Shown: piece by piece, positions 48,958 to 57,575 of the stretch
Layout of the letters: the number at the start of each line of letters is the position of its first letter
Position numbering within the stretch: the stretch's first letter is position 1
Source of the DNA: Salinispora mooreana
GTDB lineage: Bacteria > Actinomycetota > Actinomycetes > Mycobacteriales > Micromonosporaceae
Assembly (NCBI RefSeq): GCF_000379065.1
Contig: NZ_KB900614.1
Span: forward strand, 3,183,988-3,247,987
Direction of reading: 5' to 3'
DNA length: 64,000 nt
Notes under the pieces: generated by a model
What the model saw: the letters and a program-made list of their open reading frames with translations, nothing else
What the model was told of the DNA's origin: nothing
The model's database searches: none
Translations under genes and position numbers: made by a program

Positions 48958-49614
48958 ATGCGTGACCTGCTGCCTACCACCGTCGCGGTCGTGGTCGCGG
49001 AGCCGCCCGACTGGGAGGGCGTGCTGTTGCCCGAGGAGCAGGCGGGCCTCGGCGACCGAGCTGTGGCCGGCCGGCGTCGTGACTTCACCGCTGGCCGCGT
49101 CTGCGCACGCCGCGCCATCTCCGCGCTCGGCCGGTCGCCGGTCGCCCTCCCCACCGCCGCCAACCGAGCACCGGTCTGGCCGGCCGGGGTGGTCGGGGCG
49201 ATCACCCACACCCGCGGCTACTGCGCCGCCGCCGTGGCCCGGGCCGACGAGATCCGGTCGGTCGGCCTCGACGCCGAGCAGCACCGGCCGCTGGACCCGG
49301 GGGTGGTCCGGGCGATCTGCCTGCCGGAGGAGGAGGCGCTGTTTCCACGGCTGCCCAGCGGCGTCTCCTGGCCGACCGTGGTGTTCAGCGCGAAGGAGAC
49401 TGTCTACAAGGTCTGGCACCCGGTCGTCGGCACCTGGTTGGACTTCCATGACGCAACCGTGACGCTGGATCCGGAGGCGGGACGATTCACCGCCCGGATC
49501 GCCCCCGCACGGGTAGCCGCCGCCACGGTGCACGCCCCACCGGCCACGGTGTCCGGCCGGTTCGCCGTTGACGGCGGCCTGGTCCGCACCGCGGCGGTGT
49601 TGCTTCCGGCGTAG
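48958..49614 (+). CDS. 4'-phosphopantetheinyl transferase (EntD/PptT type)
   Basis: A 218-residue Sfp-superfamily enzyme that loads phosphopantetheine from CoA onto acyl or peptidyl carrier proteins, needed for polyketide and nonribosomal peptide synthesis. GAITHTRGYCAAAVA holds the motif-1 region, SVGLDAEQ gives magnesium-binding D105 and E107, and FSAKETVYK (K146, E147, K151) is the catalytic helix. The ATG at 48958 has GGGAG at good spacing. It stands alone between the PMT gene and the converging nuo operon. Confidence 0.92.
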   Translation: MRDLLPTTVAVVVAEPPDWEGVLLPEEQAGLGDRAVAGRRRDFTAGRVCARRAISALGRSPVALPTAANRAPVWPAGVVGAITHTRGYCAAAVARADEIRSVGLDAEQHRPLDPGVVRAICLPEEEALFPRLPSGVSWPTVVFSAKETVYKVWHPVVGTWLDFHDATVTLDPEAGRFTARIAPARVAAATVHAPPATVSGRFAVDGGLVRTAAVLLPA

Positions 49615-49629
49615 CGACCGGACTCATTG

Positions 49630-49780
49630 GCGCCGATCGGCGCGACACCACCCTGCGGTCGGAGCGCCAGCCCGCGCCTGAGAGCACGCCTTGAGCCCGC
49701 ACCCGGATCCTGACCTAGCCACCCAGTACAGACATAACCAAAAACATTACAAATTCACTCACGTAAATTACTCTCTTTTG
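49630..49780. other. Convergent gap with palindrome and AT-rich tract
   Basis: This lies between the PPTase stop and the nuoN stop, both pointing inward. A perfect 14-base palindrome (GCGCCGATCGGCGC) is at 49630-49643. From about 49727 to 49780 the sequence is roughly 70% A+T, in sharp contrast with the surroundings. I see no gene in it. Confidence 0.5.
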
Positions 49781-49892
49781 GTGCCGCCGACCAACGGGAG
49801 GGGATGCGGGCCTTTCTCGACAAGCGGACGCCCCGGCTCACCGGTCGGTAGCGGCCCGGTGAACCCCGCCGCTGACCTCGTGCTCCGGCTCG

Positions 49893-51293
49893 CTACCCGC
49901 CGGCGGCCCGCCACACCAGGCCGGCGGCGACCCCACCGACGAGGCTGAGCGCGGCTGCCACGACGGCCACCGTCGTACTCCATCGCCCTGGGCGGTCGGG
50001 CGGGGCGAGCGCCCAGGGCTGATAGAGCGGAACCAGCCACCGCAGGTAGTAGAAGAGGCTGAGTGCGGAGTTGCCGAAGACGACGACCGCCAGCACCGCG
50101 TATCCGCCGTCCCAGGCAGCGCTCGCAGCGGTCAGCTTCCCGACGAAGATCGCCGTCGGCGGGGTGCCGACCAGACCGAGCAGTGCCACCACCAGGGCGG
50201 CGGCCAGCCACGGCGCGGCCGCCGCCACCCCACGCCAGGACGTACGGTCGCGGTGCCGGGGTAGCGCGGCGGTGACCGCGAAGGCGGCGACGTTGGTGAC
50301 GGTGTAGCCGGCGAGATAGACCAACAACGACGGCTGGGCGAGGTCGCTGCGTCCGGTGGCGACCACGGGCACCAGCAGGTAGCCGACCTGACTCACCGTT
50401 GACCAGCCAAGCAGCCGCCGCACGTCGGTCTGCCAGTACGCGGCGAGGTTACCCAGCAGCATGGACGCCACGGCCAGCGTGGCCACCACCGCCGGCCAGT
50501 TCGAGGTGCCGGGGAGGACCCCGGCGAGCCGGTGGACCGCGAGCAACGCACCGATCTTGGGCACGGTGGTGAGGAACGTCGCCGCCATGGCCGTACCGCC
50601 CTGGGCCGCGTCGGGCACCCAGAAGTGCGCGGGGAATCCGCCGGCCTTGAACATCAACCCACCGATCACCGCGACGGCGGCGGCGGTGACCACCACGCGC
50701 GGCGCCGCCGGCAGCCGAGCGGCGAGTTCGGCGTAGGCCGTGGCGCCGGTGATCCCGGAGAGCAGCGTGACACCGAGCAGGAGCAGGATGCCGAAGAGGG
50801 CGCCGAGGAGGTACGTCTTGAGCACCGCTTCGGCGCCGGCGCCGGTGCCGGCCAGACCGATCAGCGCGTACAGCGGAATGCTGGCCAGCAGAAAGCCGAC
50901 TACCAGGGCGAGCAGGTCGGTGGCGCCGGCGAGCAGCACCGCACCGGCGGTGGCGAAGAGCAGCAGCGCGTAGGCGTCGCTCTCCCGGGCCTCTCCGGCG
51001 AGCTCGTCCCCGGCGAGGGCGAGGACGAGGAGGCAGCCGGCGGCGGCGAGGATCCGGGCGACGCCGGTGCCGGTGTCGACCGCGTAGGAGCCGGCAAAGG
51101 CGGTGTTGGCCGGAGCGGAGAGCGTGACCGCGGCGGCGATGATCACCGTGACACAGACGGTGGCGGCGACCGCCCGCAGGATCCACTGCCGGTGGCGGGG
51201 CGTGAACGAGCCACCGAGCAGGACGACGAGCGCACCGCCGGCGAGCAGCATCTCCGGCAGCAGCAGCTCGGTGCGCATCATCTCCGCCGCCAC
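49893..51293 (-). CDS. nuoN: Complex I-like membrane subunit NuoN
   Basis: A 466-residue antiporter-like subunit with about 13-14 membrane helices. Channel lysines are kept: K216 in LMFKAGGFPAHFW and K246 in TTVPKIGALL. The glutamate usual in helix 5 (GIE/GLE before the LSLPLY motif) is replaced by leucine, since the segment here reads VGFLLASIPLY (L135). It is the last gene of the nuo-like operon, starting three bases after the nuoM stop at a GTG. Whether it still moves protons is doubtful by sequence alone. Confidence 0.9.
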   Translation of the reverse strand: MAAEMMRTELLLPEMLLAGGALVVLLGGSFTPRHRQWILRAVAATVCVTVIIAAAVTLSAPANTAFAGSYAVDTGTGVARILAAAGCLLVLALAGDELAGEARESDAYALLLFATAGAVLLAGATDLLALVVGFLLASIPLYALIGLAGTGAGAEAVLKTYLLGALFGILLLLGVTLLSGITGATAYAELAARLPAAPRVVVTAAAVAVIGGLMFKAGGFPAHFWVPDAAQGGTAMAATFLTTVPKIGALLAVHRLAGVLPGTSNWPAVVATLAVASMLLGNLAAYWQTDVRRLLGWSTVSQVGYLLVPVVATGRSDLAQPSLLVYLAGYTVTNVAAFAVTAALPRHRDRTSWRGVAAAAPWLAAALVVALLGLVGTPPTAIFVGKLTAASAAWDGGYAVLAVVVFGNSALSLFYYLRWLVPLYQPWALAPPDRPGRWSTTVAVVAAALSLVGGVAAGLVWRAAGG

Positions 51294-51296
51294 CGG

Positions 51297-52787
51297 TCAC
51301 CGGCCAAGCAGGTCAACGACAGTACGGGCAGCGGGCTCGATGAGATCGAGCAACGGGCGCGGCAGCACCCCAATGATCAGGGACAGCGCCAGCAGCGGCC
51401 CCACCGACCACAGCTCGGTGGCGCGCAGGTCACCGAAGCCCTTCGCAGAGCCGACGGTGGGGCCGGTCAGCAACGCCTGCCCGGCGCGGAGGAACAACGC
51501 GGCCGTGACGAGGATGCCGAGCAGCGCCACCGCCGTCACGGGGGCGGTGGCGATGCTGCCGGCGAAGACCTGAAACTCAGCGATGAAGCCGGAGAAGGCC
51601 GGCAGGCCGAGGGAGGCGAAGGCACCGACGGCTAAGAACGCGGCGAACACCGGTGCGGGGGCGGCGAGACCGCCATACGCGTGCAGGTCGTAACTGCCGG
51701 CCCGCTCGTACAGGACCCCGGCGAGCAGGAACAGGGCGGAGGTGATCAGACCGTGGCTGACCATCTGGGTGACCGCGCCGGTCACCGCGACCGCCCGCGG
51801 TTCGACGGTGTCCACGCTGACCAGACCGGCGGCCCCCACCGCGAGCACGACGTAACCCATGTGATTGATCGAGGTGTAGGCGATCATCCGCTTGAGGTTG
51901 GTCTGGGCCAGGGCGACCAGCGCACCGTAGAGGACCGACACCACCCCGACGGCGACGATGACCCACGCCCAACCCCGCCACGCCTGGGGCAGCATCGGTG
52001 CGGCGATCCGCACGAAGCCGTAGGTACCCAGCTTCAACAGCACCCCGGCCAGAACAGCGGAGCCGACGGCGGGAGCGTCGGTGTGCGCCGGCGGCAACCA
52101 GGTGTGAAACGGCACGGTGGGGGTCTTCACCGCCAGGCCGATCAGGATCGCGGCGAGCACCACTCCCCCGGCCAGGGGGCGCCCCGCGAGCGGATTCTCC
52201 GCGGTGAGGGTCGGCATGTCGAAGGTGTGCGGGTCGGCTGCCGCGTACAGGCCGATGAACCCGGTGAGCAGCGCCAGCGAGCCGAGGAAGGTGTAGAGAA
52301 AGAACGTCAGCGCCGACCGAGCCCGGTCGCCGTGCCCCCAGCCGGCGATCACCGCGTACATCCCGACGATGGACAGGTCGAAGAAGACGAAGAAGAGAAT
52401 CAGGTCGGCCGCGGCGAAGACCCCGAGGCACACGCTCTGGAGGAACAGGAAGAGCGACGCCTGGACGCGGGGCCGGTGCCGCTCCCGCAGCGCATACACG
52501 GCGCAGGCGAGGAAGACCACCGAGGTCATCGCCATCAGGGGCAGGGAGAGCCCGTCCACACCGAGGTGGTAGCTGCTGCCCACCCCGGGAATCCACGCCG
52601 CCCGTTCGGCAAAGGCCAGCTGTCCCGGCGGCGGAGTCTCGTACCCTGCCCAGACGACGCCGACCAGCGCCAGCTCGACCGTCGCCGCACCCACCCAGAC
52701 CCGCCGCGCGGCGGTGTCGCCGCACCCGGGGACGACGGCCAGCAGCACCGCGACGAGCAGGGGCAGGAAGACGATCACTGTGAGCAT
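51297..52787 (-). CDS. nuoM: Complex I-like membrane subunit NuoM
   Basis: A 496-residue antiporter-like subunit with about 14 helices. The helix 5 motif reads FFVFFDLSIVGMY, with D137 where nearly all NuoM proteins have glutamate. The central lysine region AVKTPTVPFHTWLPPAH and the later KLGTYGF and NLKRMIAYTSINHMGYV are normal. The ATG at 52787 gives the family length; the longer frame to 53051 is arginine-rich. It lies four bases after the nuoL stop. Confidence 0.9.
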   Translation of the reverse strand: MLTVIVFLPLLVAVLLAVVPGCGDTAARRVWVGAATVELALVGVVWAGYETPPPGQLAFAERAAWIPGVGSSYHLGVDGLSLPLMAMTSVVFLACAVYALRERHRPRVQASLFLFLQSVCLGVFAAADLILFFVFFDLSIVGMYAVIAGWGHGDRARSALTFFLYTFLGSLALLTGFIGLYAAADPHTFDMPTLTAENPLAGRPLAGGVVLAAILIGLAVKTPTVPFHTWLPPAHTDAPAVGSAVLAGVLLKLGTYGFVRIAAPMLPQAWRGWAWVIVAVGVVSVLYGALVALAQTNLKRMIAYTSINHMGYVVLAVGAAGLVSVDTVEPRAVAVTGAVTQMVSHGLITSALFLLAGVLYERAGSYDLHAYGGLAAPAPVFAAFLAVGAFASLGLPAFSGFIAEFQVFAGSIATAPVTAVALLGILVTAALFLRAGQALLTGPTVGSAKGFGDLRATELWSVGPLLALSLIIGVLPRPLLDLIEPAARTVVDLLGR

Positions 52788-52791
52788 CCGG

Positions 52792-54657
52792 CTACCCCAG
52801 TACCACGAGGACGACGGCACCGACGACGAGCACCACCACGGCCTGGAGGTAGTACTGGTGCAGTTGCCCGGTCTGCGGCCGGCGCGCGAGGTGCCCCAGC
52901 CGCCGCAGCCCGGCGGCGACAACCTCCACCATCCGGTTGATCCGGCGCTGATCGACGTGCGCGGCCCGCTGGGCCAGGAGGGCGGTGGCCCGCGCCGCCT
53001 GCGCGACGCCCCGGTCCAGCACCCGGTCGTCGAACCGAGCCGCCACCGCACCGAGCGCCTGGGTCGGACGCGTCACCAGAGCCGAGGCCGCTTGTTGCAG
53101 ACCCAGCCATCGCCGCGCCCAGCGTGGTGCCGGCGCCCGCCACCGCGCCACGACGACGAGGGTCGCCAGGGCGATCAGCGCCGACGCGACCAGTTCCGAT
53201 ACCGGAACCGGCTGGTAGCCGCCGGGCTGACCAACGGCGTGGGCGACCACGGCGCCGGTCGGTGGCAACGCCAGCAACCCGGCACCCACGGCGGCGACCG
53301 CCAACACCAGCAGCGGCAACCACCCGGCGAGGGGAATCCGCCCGGTGCCGGTCTCCTCCTGGTCCCGGTACGCGTCCACCGCGCCCTGCTGGTCAGCGGG
53401 GACCCGCCGCCAGATCACGACGAGAACCCTCCCCGCGTAGGCGGCGGAGAGCGCTGCGGCCGCGAGGCCGACCGCGTACAGCACCGGTGACTCTTCGCGG
53501 ACGGCAGCGAGGATGGCGTCCTTGGTCGCCCAGAGCGACAGCGGCGCGATCCCGGCCAACGCGAGCAGCGCGACCGTGGCCGACCAGCCGACCAGCGACC
53601 ACCGCCGGCTCACCCCGGCCAGACCAGCGAGCTGTTTGGTGCCCAGCGCGGCAAGCCACGCCCCGGCGGCGAGGAACAACAGCGCCTTGACCGCGGCGTG
53701 CGCCACCAGATGCGCGGCCCCACCCGCCACCGCGCCGGCCCCGGCGGCCAACACCACGAACCCGAGTTGCGCGCAGGTGGAGGCGGCGAGGAGTTGCTTG
53801 AGGTCAGGCTGGGTAAGCGCGACCGCGCCGAGCAGCAGCGCGGTCCCCGCGCCGACCCACATGGCCGCCGACGGGGCCCAGCCGGTGGCGGCCAGCAGCG
53901 GCTGCGTCCGCAGGAGCAGGTAGCCGCCCATCGCCACCATCGCCGCGGAGTGCAGCAGCGCGCTGACCGGGCTCGGCCCGGCCATCGCCCGGGACAGCCA
54001 GAAGGAGAACGGTAGCTGCGCGGCCTTGCCGAGCGCCGCGACAAGAACTCCGGCCGCCAGGACGTGTCGCCACCCCGGGCTGCTGGCGGCGAGGTCCGTC
54101 AGCGCCAGGCCCGCGCCGCCGGCCAGAGCCGCCCCGGCCGCCAGGTAGAGGCCGAGGTCCGCAGTCCGGGTAGTGACAAATGCGGTGAAGCCGGCGGTGA
54201 CTCGGCCCTCGTCCCACCACCAAAACCCGATCAACGCGTACGACGCGGCGCCCATCAGCTCCCAGGCGAAGAGCAACGTCGGCAGGGTGCCCGCCGTGAC
54301 GGTAAGCGCGGCCGCGGCGGCGAACAAGAGCATCAGGCCGTGGAACCGCGCCGCCGGGGTGAGTGCCTCGCCGACGGCGGCCACCAAGACCAGTAGCGTC
54401 ACCACCAGCACCGTCGGCAGGACCAGCGCGGCCAACCCATCCACCGTCAGGACGAGGTCCGCACCGGCCAGGAACGGCACCGCCACCGTCGGCCGGGCGA
54501 CGGCGACCACTGCGGACAGCAGCACGGCGGTGGCCGCGACCGCCAACGCGACCCGCACCGCGACCCGGTCCCTGGGCCGGGCGACGACCAGCGCGGCGCC
54601 GGCGGTGGCGGGCAGGCCGACCACCGCCCACAAGGCTGCGGTCCCGAGCGTGGTCAT
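52792..54657 (-). CDS. nuoL: Complex I-like membrane subunit NuoL
   Basis: A 621-residue antiporter-like subunit. It has WELMGAASYALIGFWW (helix 5 glutamate present), GKAAQLPFSFWLSRAMAGPSPVSALLHSAAMV (lysine present; the usual HTWL is FSFWL) and a long C-terminal part with an amphipathic stretch and a final anchor helix (LQAVVVLVVGAVVLVVLG), matching the lateral helix design of NuoL. The ATG at 54657 overlaps the nuoK stop by four bases. Confidence 0.9.
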   Translation of the reverse strand: MTTLGTAALWAVVGLPATAGAALVVARPRDRVAVRVALAVAATAVLLSAVVAVARPTVAVPFLAGADLVLTVDGLAALVLPTVLVVTLLVLVAAVGEALTPAARFHGLMLLFAAAAALTVTAGTLPTLLFAWELMGAASYALIGFWWWDEGRVTAGFTAFVTTRTADLGLYLAAGAALAGGAGLALTDLAASSPGWRHVLAAGVLVAALGKAAQLPFSFWLSRAMAGPSPVSALLHSAAMVAMGGYLLLRTQPLLAATGWAPSAAMWVGAGTALLLGAVALTQPDLKQLLAASTCAQLGFVVLAAGAGAVAGGAAHLVAHAAVKALLFLAAGAWLAALGTKQLAGLAGVSRRWSLVGWSATVALLALAGIAPLSLWATKDAILAAVREESPVLYAVGLAAAALSAAYAGRVLVVIWRRVPADQQGAVDAYRDQEETGTGRIPLAGWLPLLVLAVAAVGAGLLALPPTGAVVAHAVGQPGGYQPVPVSELVASALIALATLVVVARWRAPAPRWARRWLGLQQAASALVTRPTQALGAVAARFDDRVLDRGVAQAARATALLAQRAAHVDQRRINRMVEVVAAGLRRLGHLARRPQTGQLHQYYLQAVVVLVVGAVVLVVLG

Positions 54658-54956
54658 CCGGACAGGTCCGCGGCCGTGTCGGTCAGATCCGACCGCCGTA
54701 CGCGGTGCAGCGAAGTGGCGACGGCGAAGCCCATCGCCATCTCCACCGTCATCGCCGCGAGGATGACCAGGAGCAGCACCTGCCCGGACGGGTCGGGGGC
54801 GCAGAACCACCAGAGCCCGGCCACGGCCAGGATCAGGCCGTTGAGCATCAGCTCCAGGCCCATCATCACCATCACCACGACCTGTTGGGACAGGGCGCCG
54901 TACAAGCCCACGGAGATCAGGGCCGCAGCCACCAGCAGCACGGTCCGTACCGTCAC
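54654..54956 (-). CDS. nuoK: Complex I-like membrane subunit NuoK
   Basis: A 100-residue subunit with three membrane helices. The two essential glutamates are kept: E34 in MGLELMLNG and E71 in MTVEMAMGF, equivalent to E36 and E72 of the E. coli protein. The GTG at 54956 has GGGGGAG seven bases upstream and overlaps the nuoJ stop by four bases. It is easily missed because the same frame stays open far upstream. Confidence 0.92.
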   Translation of the reverse strand: MTVRTVLLVAAALISVGLYGALSQQVVVMVMMGLELMLNGLILAVAGLWWFCAPDPSGQVLLLVILAAMTVEMAMGFAVATSLHRVRRSDLTDTAADLSG

Positions 54957-55516
54957 CGTCGAACTCCCCCCGGCTGCGGATCGGCCGGCCGACGGCGGCG
55001 GAGGTCGTCCCCGAACCGGTCGTAGCGGGTGCGGTGCGCGGCCAGGACGATCCCACTGACGATGGTGGCCGCCATGACCACACCCACCACAGCCATGGCC
55101 AACATCTTCGGACCCATCAGCTCCACGCCGAGGGCGGCGGTGACATCCGCCGGCGGGCTGCCGCGACGGCTCGGCCACGGCGCGAACAGCGCCCCGGCGG
55201 CCAGGAGCAGAAAGACCCCAACCGACACCGGTAGGGCATGGCGAGCACCGTGGACCATGTTCATCGACATCATCGCCGGATTCATTCCCATGAACATGTT
55301 CATGTAGACGGCCATGATCGCCATCTCCATCACCATCATCAGAATGACCAGCACGCCGACGTAGAGCTGCTGTAGCAGGAGCACCTGGAGACCGACCGCG
55401 ATGAAGGACAGCGCCAGGGAGTAGCTGGCCCGGGCCATCGAGTTGACGACGAAGACGGCGACCCCGGCGAGCACCGCGATGACCGCGAGGCCCCAGAAGG
55501 CGAGGTGGGTGACCAT
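54953..55516 (-). CDS. nuoJ: Complex I-like membrane subunit NuoJ
   Basis: A 187-residue subunit with five membrane helices. The start (HLAFWGLAVIAVLAGVAVFVVN), SLALSFIAVGLQVLLLQQLYVGVLVILMMVMEMAI and the methionine-rich MNMFMGMNPAMMSMNMVHG region are seen; the last is an unusually methionine-rich linker. The conserved glycine/tyrosine pair in helix 3 is partly kept (QLYVGV). It overlaps nuoK by four bases and begins three bases after the nuoH stop. Confidence 0.88.
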   Translation of the reverse strand: MVTHLAFWGLAVIAVLAGVAVFVVNSMARASYSLALSFIAVGLQVLLLQQLYVGVLVILMMVMEMAIMAVYMNMFMGMNPAMMSMNMVHGARHALPVSVGVFLLLAAGALFAPWPSRRGSPPADVTAALGVELMGPKMLAMAVVGVVMAATIVSGIVLAAHRTRYDRFGDDLRRRRPADPQPGGVRR

Positions 55517-55519
55517 GCC

Positions 55520-56449
55520 TCAGCCCCCGATCACGACGACGGCGACGAGGAGGTCCTGCAGCAGCACCGCCGGCAGCAGCACCAGCCAGCCCACCTCCAT
55601 GAACACGTCCGGACGCAGCGCGGGCGCCCGACGGCGCAGCCACACCAACCCCGCCAGCAGTACCGTGGCCTTCACCAGCACCCAGGCCCAGGCCGGCAGC
55701 AGCGGCCCGGCCCCACCACCGAGAAACATCGGTACGGCGAAGGCGGCGCCCGCCGCCAGCAGCGCGTACCGCCCGGCCAGAAACAACAGCCGGTCCACAC
55801 CGGAGAGCTCCGCCGTCACCCCACCCGCCACGTCGCGACCGAGCGCCGGCGAGAAGGGCCCCCACACCGCGATCGCCACCACGCCGAGGCAGTAGACGAC
55901 GAAGGCCACCGGCATCCACACCACGAACCACAACCCCTGCTGCGCGGCGGCGACCTCTCCCACCCGCAGACTGGACGCCGCAACCGCCGGCGCCACCAGC
56001 GCGAACATCAGCGGCAACTCGTACGCCAATCCGTGCGCGAGGAACCGATAGCCGCCAACCAGCGCGTACGCGGAGTTGGCGCCCCACCCGGTCAGCCACA
56101 CGAACGCCCACGCCAGGACATCGAGCGCGTTTACCCACACCACCCCGACGTCCAGGTCGAACAGGGTCCACCGCCCGAGCGGCACCACCGTGATGATCAT
56201 CAGCGCCATCCCGAGTAACCCCGCGCCGCCGATCCGCCACAGCAACCGGTCCGCGGCGACGGTGGTTCGCCGGCGCTGCCGAAGCAACCGCGCCACCTCA
56301 CCCACCGGCCGCCCCATCCCGGACCGGACACCGGCCGCCCGCCCGGCCAGGGCGCCGTCGAGCAGCGCCGCGGCGACCGCGAGCGCCCCCAGCAGCACCG
56401 CCGCGACCGGCGCCCAGCCACCGGAGACGGCTGCCGGCACTTCAGCCAT
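55520..56449 (-). CDS. nuoH: Complex I-like membrane subunit NuoH
   Basis: A 309-residue subunit with about eight helices. GWGANSAYALVGGYRFLAHGLAYELPL clearly matches the NuoH core. The cytoplasmic loop that in true NuoH is 'PFDLPEAE.ELV.G..EYSG' and lines the quinone chamber is here PFSPALGRDVAGGVTAELSG (residues 198-217), losing most acidic residues. The ATG at 56449 starts just before the first helix; the longer frame to 56659 is a tandem-repeat shadow. It overlaps the preceding NuoB/D-like gene by eight bases. Confidence 0.87.
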   Translation of the reverse strand: MAEVPAAVSGGWAPVAAVLLGALAVAAALLDGALAGRAAGVRSGMGRPVGEVARLLRQRRRTTVAADRLLWRIGGAGLLGMALMIITVVPLGRWTLFDLDVGVVWVNALDVLAWAFVWLTGWGANSAYALVGGYRFLAHGLAYELPLMFALVAPAVAASSLRVGEVAAAQQGLWFVVWMPVAFVVYCLGVVAIAVWGPFSPALGRDVAGGVTAELSGVDRLLFLAGRYALLAAGAAFAVPMFLGGGAGPLLPAWAWVLVKATVLLAGLVWLRRRAPALRPDVFMEVGWLVLLPAVLLQDLLVAVVVIGG

Positions 56450-57575
56450 CGGTAACCACATCCAGCGCAGTAATATCGAGGCTGGCCACAATGAGCCGGG
56501 CGGTGGCCACGTCCCACCCGGACACCACGCTGGCGACCGCCGCCGGCGATGTGACCGGCCCGCCGACCACGACGTCGACGGGACCACCGACCGCCACACC
56601 GGCAGGACCACCGTCCACCACACCGGCGGGACCACCGTCCACCACACCGGCGGGACCACCGACCGCGACTGCCGCCCGGCCGAGCATGCCGTTGAGTCGG
56701 TCCCACACGTCGCCGGTGAGATCCGGGGCGAGCCCCAACCGAGCCAGTTCGTCGGGCGGCAGTGGCCCCACTCTCCGCAGCGACCAGCGCAGCAGCCACG
56801 AGCGGCGTACCCGGCGCCGTAGCCGCGCCAACTCCGCGGTCGCCGCCGACCGCTCGCCGGTCAAGAGTCGATCACGGATGGCGCGGGCCCCCCCGGCCGC
56901 GTCCGGCCAGCCCGCCAACGCCAGCAGCCGGGCCGCGTTGTCGCACCGCCGGGCGGCGACCTCTCCGGCGACTGCCGGCCTGACCTCGTCGGATGGGTCA
57001 CCACCGGCTACGTGCGCACCGCCGGCAGGCCCGTGCCCAGCGTCAATGACACCCGCCTGCGCCTCGGCAATGAGATCGCCGTGCAGGTGAGCGCGGAGGA
57101 CCAGGCCGGCTGGCCACTCCGGCAGCACCGGGCCGAGTCGCACGTGCAGCACGTCCATCTCCAGCCCATCGCGATCCGCGCTGCCGTGCGCCAGGGCAAT
57201 GTCCCCGCCCGCAGCATCGTCAAACCCCCGCCCATCGCGGGCGGTACTGTCCCGCCGCTGGCCTGGCGTATCCCGCAGCATGGCCGCCGCCTGGTCCAGG
57301 CCGGCGGCCACCAGATCCGGTGTGGTGACATCGATCCGGGCCCGCGGCCCGGGTAGCTGTTCCCACAGGCTCGCCACCACCAGCGCCAGCTCCGGTCCGG
57401 GCGATCCACACACCACCAGGATGTCGGCGTCCGCCGGTGACACCGCCAGCCGCCACCCCCGGACGCCCGCGAGCCGCTCGACGGCGACCCGAGTCAGCCA
57501 GTACCCGGGCACCTCGATGACCAGCAGATGGGCGTGCCGGAGGGCGAGCCGCGCCAGCGCACCGCTCACACCCAT
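56442..57575 (-). CDS. Degenerate NuoB-like/NuoD-like fusion protein (putative)
   Basis: A 377-residue protein in the place of nuoB-nuoC-nuoD. Residues 45-84 (SPADADILVVCGSPGPELALVV and WEQLPGPRARIDV) resemble the NuoB segment 'ADVLIVAGT...MAP.LR..YEQMPEPKWVI', but the four N2-cluster cysteines are absent; cysteines occur only at 56 and 211. Residues 140-175 (LHVRLGPVLPEWPAGLVLRAHLHGDLIAEA) resemble the NuoD start 'LNFGPQHPA.HGVLRL.LELDGE'. Residues 205-270 are helical and could correspond to the following NuoD helices. Near 307-341 is a GGPAGVVD repeat. The ATG at 57575 overlaps nuoA by ten bases. The assignment is my inference from motif resemblance. Confidence 0.6.
   Translation of the reverse strand: MGVSGALARLALRHAHLLVIEVPGYWLTRVAVERLAGVRGWRLAVSPADADILVVCGSPGPELALVVASLWEQLPGPRARIDVTTPDLVAAGLDQAAAMLRDTPGQRRDSTARDGRGFDDAAGGDIALAHGSADRDGLEMDVLHVRLGPVLPEWPAGLVLRAHLHGDLIAEAQAGVIDAGHGPAGGAHVAGGDPSDEVRPAVAGEVAARRCDNAARLLALAGWPDAAGGARAIRDRLLTGERSAATAELARLRRRVRRSWLLRWSLRRVGPLPPDELARLGLAPDLTGDVWDRLNGMLGRAAVAVGGPAGVVDGGPAGVVDGGPAGVAVGGPVDVVVGGPVTSPAAVASVVSGWDVATARLIVASLDITALDVVTDG
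56557..56676. repeat. 24-bp tandem repeat inside the NuoB/D-like gene
   Basis: Five units of 24 bases run from 56557 to 56676. Units three and four (56605-56628 and 56629-56652) are identical; the unit at 56581-56604 is close and the outer two are diverged. Being a multiple of three, the array keeps frame and encodes GGPAGVVD-like octapeptides. Copy number may vary between strains. Confidence 0.85.

Noticed and set aside
54654..56240. 528-codon reading of the nuoK frame
   Set aside because: Only the last 100 residues are NuoK. The upstream part overlaps nuoJ and nuoH in another frame and is glycine/arginine-rich; the GTG at 54956 has a good ribosome-binding site.
56557..56676. CRISPR-like array
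   Set aside because: The 24-base units are directly adjacent without spacers and in frame inside a gene, so it is a coding tandem repeat.
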